A stretch of 64,000 nt of DNA from Golubevia sp. BC0850 (taxonomy: Eukaryota > Basidiomycota > Exobasidiomycetes > Golubeviales > Golubeviaceae), in contig JAAVVG010000017.1 in the NCBI GenBank assembly GCA_012976225.1, forward strand, positions 434,001 through 498,000, read 5' to 3'. The translations under genes were made by a program, and so were the position numbers. Shown here in pieces: positions 1-11,979 of this stretch; within the stretch, counting starts at the first letter, position 1; every line of letters begins with the position of its first letter. The notes beneath the pieces are model-generated. The model did not search any database, was not told the origin of the DNA, and worked only from the letters and a program-made list of their open reading frames with translations.

Positions 1-863
1 GTGCTTCTCATGACCTTCATTTCTGGTCTCTTTTCGTCTCTCTGGATATGAAGCAAGACACGAAGTGCTTCATATGAAGCGCTTTGACTCTTTTCTCTTC
101 ATGTGAGCTCATCATGACCATATGGACAGAAATGGAGAGAAATGAAGCCGGTTTCGGTTCATATGAGGTCGAATGACGTGAAATATGAGATGAAAGCATA
201 ATCAAAGTAAAGACAAAGAGGGAACTAAGTCGTTCTTTGGGGGAAATGATGATGAGAGCTGATCAAATGGTGGAAAAGGAAGAGAAGTCAAGCGCTGAAG
301 GTTTCTGAAATTCACTCTCAAGCTGCAAGAAAGGAAGTCTTCAAAAATTGCTTCCTTGTCAACGAGAGAGGAAGACCAAAATGAGGGGAGAGGATGGGAG
401 TTTCAAGGTGAAAGGTCGAACAATGGAACAAGATGGCTTGCTTTTGGAAGGACTGAGAAGGCAAATCTCGAGTCTTTGCCTCATTCAGAACTTTCCTTCG
501 TCCCAACGAGTAGACTATTCCGGACCTCAGCCTTGGTAGCCTAGGCTTGCTTCATGTTGCCTCATATGAAGAGGTCTGACCTGACATCTGAATAAGAAGC
601 AGCCTCGTATCTGCTTCTTTTTTCCGAATTTGGATGATTCTTACATGAAGCAGATACCGCATTGCTTCATGCGATCTGCTTCATGTGAGCAAGAATGAGG
701 CTGCTTCATATGAAGTTACCGATTCCCTATACGCAGCAACCGAACCAGAGGGAGGAAGGCTCAGTCTCGAGTTGGGGAGAGGTGTTCACCATTCCATCGC
801 CTTGCTATCCATGACTGACTCCTCTATCCTTATTCCTCTCTCCTTCACCCACTCCAGGTGACG
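1..863. repeat. Gene-free stretch with clustered TTCATATGAA-type palindromes
   Basis: No convincing coding sequence is visible upstream of BRR2. The stretch carries many copies of short motifs built on GCTTCATATGAAGC: a perfect 14-base palindrome at 67-80, related copies near 43-55, 156-170, 545-574 and 701-715, and half-copies (TGCTTCATG) near 550, 663 and 678. Several pair as inverted repeats: 46-55 with 66-75, and a larger nested foldback at 596-707. The part nearest 863 must also hold the BRR2 promoter. No element class is recognised. Confidence 0.6.
596..707. repeat. Nested inverted repeat (large foldback hairpin)
   Basis: Three stems nest inside each other. The outer stem is GAAGCAGCCTC (596-606) with GAGGCTGCTTC (697-707). 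The middle stem is ACATGAAGCAGAT (643-655) with ATCTGCTTCATGT (674-686), a perfect 13-base match. The inner stem is CGCAT (658-662) with ATGCG (669-673), closing on a six-base loop. This is read directly from the bases; whether it is transcribed or is a small foldback element is unknown. Confidence 0.75.
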
Positions 864-3800
864 ATGGCGGATCGATCGTTGATGACTTCAAGAGGAGGAG
901 AGCCAACAGGTCAACCAGAATCCTTAGTTGGTAGAATCGATCCAAAAGGAATGGGTTCAAAAGTCAGAAAGGAATCCATTAAAGATCTAGATAAGATGAA
1001 AGCAAAGTCAGAGAAACGAGAAGAAGAAGAGTCTAGGATGAAGGGAGGTAGTGGTAGTAGTAGGAACAAGAACTCTGGTGGTGTAGTAGCCAGAGACATC
1101 ATGGAAGCTACCTCTTTAGAATCTCTCAATTATAAACCTCAAACTTCAGAGACCAGATCCATTTATGAATTGTTGTTGAATTTGGTTTCCAATCATTTAG
1201 GAGATCAAGAGAATGACATTGTATTAAGTGCAAACGATTTGATCATTGAGATTCTAAAAGATGATGAGGTTAAGGATTTCGATAAGAAGAAAGAAATCGA
1301 AACCATGTTGGGAAATGGGAATTTAAGTAGTGAAGTTTTTGGTCAATTTATCAATTTGAGTAAGAAATTGACTGATTATGATCAAATTGAAGAAGATGGT
1401 GAAGCAGGTGGGAAGGATGGATTAGGTGAGATAGATGATGAAACTGGAGTGGCTGTCATGTTTGAAAATGAAGATGAAGAATCTGATGAAGAAGAAGTTG
1501 GATTTGTGGAAAGGGGTGAAGATAGTGAGGATGAAGATGGAGATGGAGAGGAGAAAGAAGATTCAGAAAATCAAAATCAAGTTCAAGATAGAACTACTAC
1601 AACTGATGGTGAAGCATTGATCATTGGGAATGATTCAAAGAGATCTCCTACTTCAAAAGGAAAGAAATCAGATGGAAGTCTTTCAGTTCATGAAGTTGAT
1701 ACTTTTTATCTTCAAAGGTTGATCTCTTCTCATTATCCAGATGCTCATGAATCTTCCGAGAAAACCAATCAAGCTATGGAATTCTTATCTGCTGAATCTA
1801 ATGACGTTAGAGAAGTTGAAAACAATTTAATGGAACTCTTCGATTATGATAAATTCGATTTGGTTAAAACTTTGACTCAGAATAGAGAGATTATCGTTTG
1901 GTGTACTAAATTAGGAAATGCGGATGAGAATGAAAAGGTCAATATCGAAGTCGCTATGAGAGAAAAAGGAGTCGGTTGGATTTTGAAACAACTGAGAAGA
2001 ACTGGGGAAAGCGGTGGAAAGGGAGAGAATGGTGGAATGATCCCAATGGATATCGATGAAGATGCTAAAAAGAGAGCCTATAGAATTAACTCTCAAATCA
2101 CTTTGGAACCTGGTAGTACTGCTCAACCAAGGAAAGGAGTCGATCTCGAATCGATGAAGTTCTCTCAAGGTGGTCATCTAAACTCCAACTCAAAAGTTCG
2201 TCTACCTGAAGGTTCTTTCAAGAGATCGAAGAAAGGTTATGAGGAAATTCATGTTCCAGCTCCAGAAAAGAAGTCGGTCCCGGAAGAAGATTTGGTTCCG
2301 ATTTCTTCTTTACCTCATTGGGCTCAATCAGCTTTCCCAGGTGCAAAGACGTTGAACCCGATTCAATCGAAATGTTATCCTGTAGCTTTTGGAGATGACG
2401 AACCTATGCTGCTTTGTGCTCCTACTGGAGCTGGTAAGACCAACGTGGCTATGTTGACAATCCTCAACGAACTTTCCAAATGGAGAGATGAAGCTACTGG
2501 AGAATTCGATTTGACTGGTTTCAAGATTGTTTACGTGGCTCCTATGAAAGCTTTGGTAGCTGAACAAACTGGAAACTTCAGAGACAGACTTTCTCAATAT
2601 GGAATCGTAGTCAACGAATTAACTGGAGATTCTCAATTAACAAAGTCTCAAATCGCAGAAACTCAAATCATTGTCACGACTCCAGAGAAATGGGATGTCA
2701 TTTCCAGAAAGTCAACAGATAGCTCTTACACGAATCTAGTCAGATTAATCATTGTAGATGAAATTCATCTTTTACATGATGATAGAGGTCCAGTTCTAGA
2801 AGCCATCATCTCAAGAACCATTCGTAGAATGGAACAATTATCTGATCCAGTTCGCATTGTCGGTTTATCAGCAACTTTACCAAATTATAAAGACGTTGCT
2901 ACCTTTTTAAGGGTCAATCCCAAAAAGGGTTTATTCTTTTTTGAATCGAATTATAGACCTTGTCCTTTGAAACAAGAATACATTGGAATCACTGAAAAGA
3001 AAGCTATCAAAAGGTTTCAGGTTATGAACGAAGTTTGTTATGAAAAAACTTTGGATCAAGCTGGGAAAAATCAAGTTATGATTTTCACTCATTCTAGAAA
3101 GGAAACTGCTAAGACTGCTAAGTTTTTGAGAGATCATGCTATGGAACAGGATACTTTGGGAAGGTTCTTACCTCAAAGTTCGGCTAGTCAGGAAGTTCTT
3201 AGGACGGGTAAGTAAAGGAGTGATATTCAAACTCTTCGGGAAGTTTTCAAACTGACTTTGACCTTTTCTTTCCCTTTACTTTCCATTTCAACAGAGGTTG
3301 AACAGGTGTCGGATCCAAATCTGAGGGACATTCTTCCTTACGGATTCGGAATCCATCACGCTGGAATGACTCGTCCAGATCGAACTCTCGTCGAAGAGCT
3401 CTTCGCCGGTGGTCACATTCAAGTCTTGGTCTCTACTGCCACTCTCGTGAGTTACAATGTCTCAGGCCGAAACTTTGGCGTTTGCACGATCTTTCTGACT
3501 TCCTCCTTGTTCACTCCTCCTTTCCTTTCTCTCACAGGCTTGGGGAGTCAACTTGCCAGCCCACACTGTCATCATCAAGGGAACTCAAATTTACAACCCT
3601 GAGAAAGGAAGATGGTGCGAGCTCTCTCCTCAAGACATGCTTCAGATGCTTGGAAGAGCCGGAAGACCTCAATACGATACTTTCGGAGAAGGAATCATCA
3701 TCACCAATCACTCCGAACTCCAGTACTACTTGAGTTTGTTGAATCAACAACTGCCGATCGAATCTCAATTGGTCACTCGATTAGCGGACAACCTCAACGC

Positions 3801-6800
3801 AGAGATCGTTCTAGGAACAATTCGAAACAGAGACGAAGCTGTGGCTTGGTTGGGTTACACCTATCTCTACGTCAGGATGCTTCGTTCTCCTGCTCTCTAC
3901 AGCGTCACCGCTGATTACGCCGAGGACGATCCATTCTTGGAACAGAAGAGAGCGGATATCATTCACTCTGCTGCAATCTTGCTAGAGAAATCCGGTCTCC
4001 TCAAGTACGATCGAAAGACCGGTCTATTCACTACCAACGAATTAGGTAGAATTGCCTCTCACTTCTACATCACCTACACTTCAATGGCTACCTACAATCA
4101 ACATCTCAAACCGCATCTAGGTCTTATCGAACTCTTCAGGATCTTTGCTCTATCAGACGAGTTCAAGCATCAAGTGGTCAGACAAGATGAGAAGTTGGAA
4201 GTCGGAAAACTTCTGGAACGAGTTCCAGTCCCAGTCAAGGAGACCTTCGAGGATCCAGCTGCCAAGGTCAACGTGCTACTACAGACCTGGATATCTCAAC
4301 TGAAGCTCGATGGATACGTTCTAGCAGCGGATATGGTTTACGTCACTCAATCTGCTGGTAGGATCTTGAGAGCTCTCTTCGAGATCTGTATCAAGAGAGG
4401 ATATGCTAGATTGAGTCACGTCGCTCTGGATCTCTGCAAGATGGTAGAATCAAGACAGTGGGGTTCTATGACTCCTCTCAGACAATTCAAGAACGTCAAC
4501 CCAGATCTAGTCCGAAGACTTGAAAGGAAGGAATACCCTTGGGCAAGACTGAGAGATCTAGAACCAAATGAGATTGGAGAATTGATTGGAATTCCAAAAG
4601 CTGGTAGATTAGTTCATAGATTGGTTCATCAATTCCCAAGACTCGAACTTCAAGCTTTCTTTCAACCGATGACAAGATCTCTACTTCACGTCCAATTAAC
4701 TTTGACTCCCGATTTCCAATGGGAAGAAAAGATTCATGGAAATGCTCAACTCTTTCACGTCATTGTGGAAGACGTCGATGGAGAAATCGTTCTCTTTCAT
4801 GATCAATTCCTTCTCAGACAACGATACGCCGAAGAGGAACATACCATCAACTTCACCGTTCCGATGTCAGACCCTTCTCCACCAAACTACTTCATCTCTG
4901 TCGTCAGTGATAGATGGCTTCAAAGTGAGATGCGTCTTCCGATCTCTTTCAAGAATCTCATCCTTCCTGAGAAGTTCCCACCTCCAACCGCTCTTCTAGA
5001 TCTTCAACCTCAACCGATCTCTTCTCTCAACAACAAAGAAGCCCAAGCTCTCTACAAGGGAATGGAAACCTTCAACAAGATCCAGACTCAAGCTTTCCAT
5101 GCTCTCTACGGAACCGATGAATCGGTTCTCATCGGTGCTCCAACTGGAAGTGGAAAGACCGTCTGCGCTGAGTTGGCTCTGATCCGTCTTTGGCAGAATC
5201 CAGAAGCTGGTCGTGCTATCTGCATTGTGCCCTTCGACGTCATGGTAGCTCCCAGAGTCGCGGAGTGGAAGATCAAGTTCGGATCCTACAAAGGAGGAAA
5301 GGAAGTCGTCGCTCTGACCGGAGAGTCGAGTGCTGATCTCAGGTTGTTGGAGATGGCTGATCTTGTCATCTGTACTCCAGAACAGTGGGATGTTCTTTCC
5401 CGAAGGTGGAGACAGCGTAAGAACGTTCAGAGCGTCGCTCTCTACATCGCAGACGAAGCTCAGATGATTGGAGATTGGAGAATGGGCCCAACTTACGAAA
5501 TCGTTCTCTCTAGAGCTCGATTCGTTTCTGCTCAAACCCAAAATGAAACGAGGATGGTAGCTCTTACAGTTCCTTTGGCCAATGCTAGAGATGTCGGAGA
5601 ATGGCTTGGAGCTCCAAGTTCAAACGTTTTCAACTTCGCTCCAAGCGCTAGACCTGTTCCTATGGAGGTTCATCTTCAAACTTTCAACATTCCCCATTTC
5701 CCTTCGCTCATGCTAGCCATGGCTAAGCCAGCTTACCTCGCTATCGTAGAGCACGCTCCAGATCAGCCAGTCATCGCTTTCGTTCCCTCAAGGAAGCAAG
5801 CCGTTCTAACTGCTCAAGATCTTTTGGCTTATGTCCAAGCTGATTCAGACAGAGAAGGTACATCTGAGAGTCGCTTCCTGAACATCGATCCAGAAGATCT
5901 CAAGCCTCATCTCGAGAGACTCGCCGATCGTGAACTCGCTGAAGTTCTAGAGCAAGGAATCGGTTACTACCACGAAGGTCTTTCTCGTTCCGATAGGAGG
6001 ATTGTCGAACGTCTTTACGAAGCTGGAGCTATTCAGGTAGTTGTAGCTTCGAAAGAGACCGCTTGGAGCATTCCTTTGACCGCCCATATGGTCATCATCA
6101 TGTCAGTTCAATCTTTCGAAGGAAAGGAGCATCGATATGTCGACTACTCAATTACCGACGTTCTCCAAATGGTTGGTAGAAGCACCAGACCCGGAACTGA
6201 CGATGCAAGTCGATGTGTCTTGCTTTGCCAATCTACGAGGAAGGATTACTTCAAGAAATTTTTGGCTGAAGGTTTACCAATTGAAAGTAAGCTCAATTCT
6301 TTCGCTCAAGACTTCTTCAATTCTGAGATCGTTTCTAGAACTATCGATGATAAGCAGAGCGCAGTAGACATTCTTACTTGGACTTTAATGTACAGAAGAC
6401 TTCAACAGAATCCTCAGGCTTACAATTGTCAAGGTTCTTCGATGCAGCATATTGGAGACTTCCTTTCTGAGTTGGTCGAAACTACTTTGGCCGATTTGGA
6501 GAATAGCAAGTGTATTGCTATCGAAGATGAGATGGATGTTAGCCCGTTGAACTTGGGAATGAGTGAGTTTCAGTTTGCGTTTCCACTTCTTTGCACTATC
6601 CTTCCAGTACTGACATTTGTTCTTCCTTGGTTTTCCCTCCACTTTCAGTCTCGAGTTTCTACAACGTCAGCTACGTCACCATCGACGTCTTCAACATGTC
6701 GCTGAAGGAACGAACCAAGATGAAAGGGCTCTTGGAGATTGTCTCTTCTGCCGCAGAGTTCGAAGACATTCCAATCAGACAACACGAAGACGTTGTGCTC

Positions 6801-7812
6801 AGAAGAATCTACGATAGACTACCGCACAAGTTGGAGAAGATCAACTTCGCAAGCCCTTACCACAAAGTCTTCGTTCTACTTCAAGCTCACTTCTCCAGAC
6901 TATCTCTACCAGCAGATTTAGAAAGTGATCAGAAGCTGATTCTCACAAAGGTTCTCAATCTCTTGAGTGCTTGTGTTGACGTCATGTCTTCCAACGCTCA
7001 CTTGAACGCCATTGTGGCTATGGAACTCAGTCAAATGTGCGTTCAAGCGGTTTGGGAGAGAGATTCACCTCTAAAGCAAGTTCCTCACTTCAACCCTGCA
7101 GTCATTCAAAGGTGTAAGGATAGAGGTATTGAGGATGTCTTTGCCTTAGGAGACACTCTTCCAGATCTATCGGAGAAGGAAAGGAACGATCTTCTACAGA
7201 TGGACAAACGTCAATTGGCTGACGTTGCCAAATTCACCAACGACTTCCCCTACATCGAGGTCACCTTTGAGATTCAAGATAAAGAGAGTCTAGCTGGTGG
7301 AAGTCCGATTACGATGAGCGTCACTCTGGAAAAGGACGACGAAGAAGAAGAGGACGAAACTCCAAGTGATCCAACCGTTCTGGCTCCCTTCTACCCCTCA
7401 AAGAAACTCTGCAATTGGTGGTTAGTAGTCGGTGATCCAGGGACCAAGAATCTACTCAGTATCAAGAGAGTCACTATTACCAAATCTCAGAACGTCAAGT
7501 TAGAGTTCACTCTTCCGAAGGTGAGTAGTCGTCTATGATGAGGGATTGGGGTTTGACCATCTGATGTAGCTGTACGACTGCCTTGACTGACCTTGCTCAT
7601 TGATTTTTTCTTCGACACCTCAGGGAACACACGATCGTCTCAAGCTATACTTGATGGCGGACGCTTACGTAGGGGCAGACAGAGAGCTGGAGATTCCTTC
7701 TCTGGAGGTCGCTGAGGGAGAAGATAGTGATGACAATGAGGATGAGGATGAATCGGAAGATGGTGAGGCTGCAGGAGGAGGGGGAGAAGACACGGAAATG
7801 GCAGAAGCCTAA
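864..7812 (+). CDS. BRR2: Pre-mRNA-splicing ATP-dependent RNA helicase Brr2 (U5 snRNP)
   Basis: Brr2 unwinds U4/U6 during spliceosome activation in the nucleus. Five exons: 864-3207, 3295-3446, 3538-6562, 6649-7520 and 7624-7812, giving 2193 aa, close to the usual 2100-2200. The frame is also open to a GTG at 858, but the first ATG is 864. The N-terminal Brr2 region is followed by an acidic linker (residues about 180-260). Two helicase/Sec63 cassettes follow. Cassette 1 has APTGAGKT at about 519 and DEIH at 632-635. Cassette 2 has APTGSGKT at about 1366 and DEAQ at 1471-1474, the degenerate Walker B expected of the non-catalytic C-terminal cassette. Splice junctions restore family-conserved text such as [15 protein letters not shown]. 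The C-terminus is very acidic. Confidence 0.96.
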
Positions 7813-8563
7813 GAAGAATCAAAAACGAACTCAAATCTCCCGTTCCCGCTTGCTTTCGGTCTTCAATGCTGTTTATTACATGCTATTATATTTGTATACT
7901 TGTTGAATGAATCATATTTTGAACCCGCACTTTCCTGTGTAAAGGCCCTTTTTGCTCTCCCAAGACGAGCGCGAAGTGATGGACGACCCAAGCCCACTGC
8001 CCACCTTCCCTCTTCTCTCTCCTTTCCTTCTTTCTCCACGATTTGGAGGAAGCCAAAAATAGGTGAGATTAACTCTAAACCACAACGGTCATCGTCTCAA
8101 CGTCTCCAGGAAAGTTGTTGCCGTGCCGCTTGCTTTTGATGAACTGACCGTTTCACCTCTACCCTAAACCCACTCGAAGATGATTAACTTGCTATTCGCC
8201 ATCTCTATAGCACACCTCCTCCAACGTCTGTTTCAAACATGCTCAGATTCTCAAACCTAATGAAGCTTCGGTGAAAGCGCCATTTGAGGGAAATCCCCCC
8301 CCCCTTTAGAAATCCATCGCACAGATGGCAAATAATCAATCAGAAGGAGCTGATGGCTGATGCGCTGATGGGATAGAGTGATTTGATGACGCAGTGTACT
8401 GATTGACTTTCGCAGCAACCTAATAAGTTCGGCCTGGGTTGAAATTGAAATCCAAAAGGAATTGGGCAAAGGGTATATTTGCACCAAAACAGAAAGGGAT
8501 ACATAGAGGGTAGTTCCCCTTCAACCCAGTTCCCTTCCATTAGGCTTCACACTTCTCTTCAAG
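7813..8563. other. Intergenic region BRR2 / N-acetylglutamate synthase
   Basis: This holds the BRR2 3' flank and the promoter and leader of the next gene on the same strand. A run of about ten C residues lies near 8295-8304. No coding exon or RNA gene is seen. Confidence 0.5.
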
Positions 8564-11500
8564 ATGCTTCTCTCACGAACCTCTACTAAATTTCAAGCTC
8601 TAGAAATCAGATCTTATCCCAAGATCAGCTGCAGATTGCCCTTCAAGAGAATCGAAGCAAGAAGGAGTTACCAGCATCATTCAAACTCGTCAGAGAGAAG
8701 ATCTGGAGCTATGATGAGGAATGCCATCATGCTTCGAACTGCTGAGCAGATAGCTTTACAGAAGGTGGGTAGAGAGCCAGGTTCTACCGATGAAAGAAGA
8801 AGGCGAGGAAATTAGATGGCGATCCGAGTCAGAGACTCAGAGCAGAAAAATCGCTGATAAGAGATTTCTTCCTAACCGCAAACCACTTCTTTTCTTTCAT
8901 GAACTCATCAACTTCTTCATTGTTTGATTCTCCTTCTTTTCTCTACTCATTATGGTCTCTAAAACTCGAATGCAGTCTTTGATCCTGGAAGTCTTGAACG
9001 CTCAACCTTCTCTCCGAGATTCAAAGACTTACCTCAACTCATTCGCTCCAAGGAAATCAAATCGAACCTCAAACAACAAGAACGATTCAAATAGATCATC
9101 AAAGAAAGATGAATCGAATTTAACTTTTACTTCTCCTCAAAGGAATCCTAATCATTGGAACAAATCACAAGAGAAAGAGCAGCAGCAGCCATTTATCCCA
9201 ACTGCTCATTTCCCATTACCTCCTCATCATCTTCCGTCTACTTCCGCTTCTACTCCCAACTCTCCAATTCAAATAACAACTTCATCTACATCTTTACCCA
9301 ACATATCATTATCAGACACAGTGGAAACAGTCTCCTCTTCCCCTATTCAGCAGCATACAGCTCTGGTCAAAGTTCAAGGTCCTTTCACTTCCAGACAACT
9401 CACTTCTATTGCTGATGGTTTGGTCTATCTCAAGAAATTGGGCTTGGTTTCGGTCATAGTTATGGATTCAGAAGATTGGATGAATGATTCTCCAAGATTT
9501 GGAGCTCAAGATGGAGAATGGATGAAAGAGGGAGGGGAAGAAAGTGAAGATGGTGGTGGGATTGAACCTTGGTTGAGTAGCAACAATCATGGAAACGATC
9601 GGGTTCAATCTTTGAAGTCAATGGGCAAACGAAAGCAGGTTTTCGAAAGGGAAGGAGAGGGAGAAAGGCGAAGAAACAGAACTATGGCAAGTCTTAGGAA
9701 GAGAATGTTAATGGACACCTACAGATTAGCTGAATTATTGAATGAGAAGGGTGCAAATGCTTTACCTTTCGGAAGGCCTATCATGAAGGTTGACTGTCAA
9801 GAAGCTAGGAAAGCTCATGATGAATGGGGAGAAGCTCGAGATAAGGATCTAGATCCATCATCTACCCAATCTGCTACCACTTCTTCAGACTTTCAATTCA
9901 ACCTTCGTTCACCTTTAACTTCAGACGACAATCTCTCTTCCTTAAGAACTACTCTATCTCTGAATCAAATTCCAATTCTAGCTCCATTTGCAATCTACTC
10001 GGATCCTCAGAAGAATGGAGCTGAAAGGAACGTTCCGGTTAGAGCTGATGATCTGATGGTTGGTTTAGCTAGAGATATGGCCAATGCTGGAAGAAGGGAT
10101 GAGAGTCGATTGAATGAGGATGGCGAAGTTGGATTAGATGAGAATGACGTCGATATGACTCCCCTTCGATTGATGGTGATGTGAGTATGCTTTCCTTTCG
10201 TCTGCTTCGGCTTCTTCGCGGCCAACAGCAGAGAGCTTCCATTCTGACTTCTTTCTTTTGATCTATCTACCTCCTCTCGCAGCAACCGAGAAGGCGGGAT
10301 CCCATCTCACGCTCGAGGAGGAAATCCACATTTATCAATCAACTTAGCATCTGAATTCTCTCGGATCCAATCTACCTTCATCTGGTCTTCAACCCATCCA
10401 ACAGCACTCTCAAATCTTCGAATGGTTACCGATTGTCTTTCTTATATGCCAAAGACTTCTTCAGGAGTGGTAGTCTCTCACAGATCACCTCGATCTTTAA
10501 TTGCTAATCTAATCACCAACAAAGCAGCTCATTCACCTTCTCTACCTCACAATCTACTAGCTTCAAAGAAGAATGTGAGACATACTCCAACCATCGTCAG
10601 ACCAGGTTTAAGCGTCAAGGTGGTTACCAAATTCGAGCAAATCGATCAGGCTAAGCTGACGGAATTGTTAGAATTTTCTTTCGGAAGGGAATTAGACTCT
10701 GAGAATTATTACGAAAGGTTACGAAAAAGTCTGGACTTCTTAATCATTTCAGGAGATTATAGTGGAGCTGCGATTGTTACTAAAGAATTTTCACCATTCG
10801 ATTCTCCGGATCAAGAACCTATTGCTTATCTGGACAAATTTGCTGTCTTACCTTCTCTTCAAGGTTCTGGAACCGTCGACTTCTTATGGGGAGCTTTGAG
10901 AGATGAAGTCCATGGCTTAGGTCTATTAGATGCTTTGAACGACAATGGAGGAAAAGAAGGTTTTGGCAAAGGAAGAGAATTGGTTTGGAAAAGTAGAGCT
11001 GATAATCCAGTGAACAGGTGGTATTACGAGAGAAGCAATGGGTTCGTCAAGATCAACACAGAGGTCAAGAAAAATCAGGGAGAGGAGAATGAGAAGACTA
11101 CCCCGACTACTTCAGCTTGGTCGATGTTCTGGTGTGATTCAGAAGAAAGGATCTCTGAGATGAGTGGTGAAAGGAAGCTGAAGGCTGAAGCTAGCAGAGA
11201 AGATGTCATTGAAAACATGAACTCAAATCTTAGAACTAGAAATCGAAGAAGTTGGAAAGGTGGGAAACAAGTCGAGGATCAAGATAATTACGATGATGAT
11301 TATCTCGATGAAGAAAGGTCGAATCGAGCCTCTAAAGCTCGTTCTTCTATTCTCCAAGCTCTAGAAGACGACGATGAAGAGTCAGACAACGAGGATGAAG
11401 ATGATCTTTCAAAAATCAGGTCAAATCACAACATCTCAAAGAAAGATCTAAGGAAAGCTTTGGAAGCTTACAGTAATTCTCATTTGTCAGAAACGACGGC

Positions 11501-11663
11501 TCCTACTTCAAAGAACTCCATAGCAAACTCTTTTTCGTTTGGATCTACCACTCTTTTGAATCACTCAAGTCAGAGGTTGTTGCCAATCATTGCACCTGAA
11601 GAAGATGGGAGGTTGCAGAGGTGGAGGGATTGTATGGGAAGCATTCCTTCGGCTTGGAAGTGA
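8564..11663 (+). CDS. ARG2: Mitochondrial N-acetylglutamate synthase
   Basis: First enzyme of arginine biosynthesis: acetyl-CoA plus glutamate gives N-acetylglutamate in the mitochondrial matrix. Exons 8564-8764, 8976-10180 and 10283-11663 give 928 aa. The N-terminus ([20 protein letters not shown]) is Arg/Ser/Thr-rich like a mitochondrial presequence. Family text includes [19 protein letters not shown] at the start of exon 2, [20 protein letters not shown] across the second junction, and the GNAT domain with [16 protein letters not shown] and [21 protein letters not shown]. The C-terminus ends in the typical [11 protein letters not shown]. It is longer than most fungal homologues because of Ser/Thr-rich N-terminal segments and an acidic, disordered insertion (about residues 750-880) between the GNAT core and the conserved tail. 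The first intron (211 bases) is the least certain join. Confidence 0.93.
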
Positions 11664-11979
11664 ATGGCGAAAGTGGGCATAATGAAAGATGCAGTGGTGC
11701 ATTGGGGTCTTGCAGCTTTGACGCCACCTTGTAAAAACGATATAATACGCCAATAGAATAGACACAATCTTGTCAAACTGCATCACTTGTGATTTAAAGC
11801 AATTTCACAAGACTCAGACACGTTTCCTCCTTTGCTGAAGATCTTGCTTGGTATCTCATTTCATTCGTTTATACAATTCAGTCATCAGATCTCTGGCGAG
11901 TTAGAACAACGCATCGACTTTTATAAACAGCCCAACATTTCATTCATTCTCCCATTCCTTTCGACAACTTCAATCTCCT
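11664..11979. other. Convergent 3' flanks of ARG2 and Pil1-like gene
   Basis: The two genes end facing each other about 320 bases apart. Only AT-rich 3' untranslated sequence is apparent. Confidence 0.5.

Noticed and set aside
4996-5541. 181-codon open frame antisense to BRR2
   Set aside because: A shadow of the conserved coding strand; no domain and no start context.
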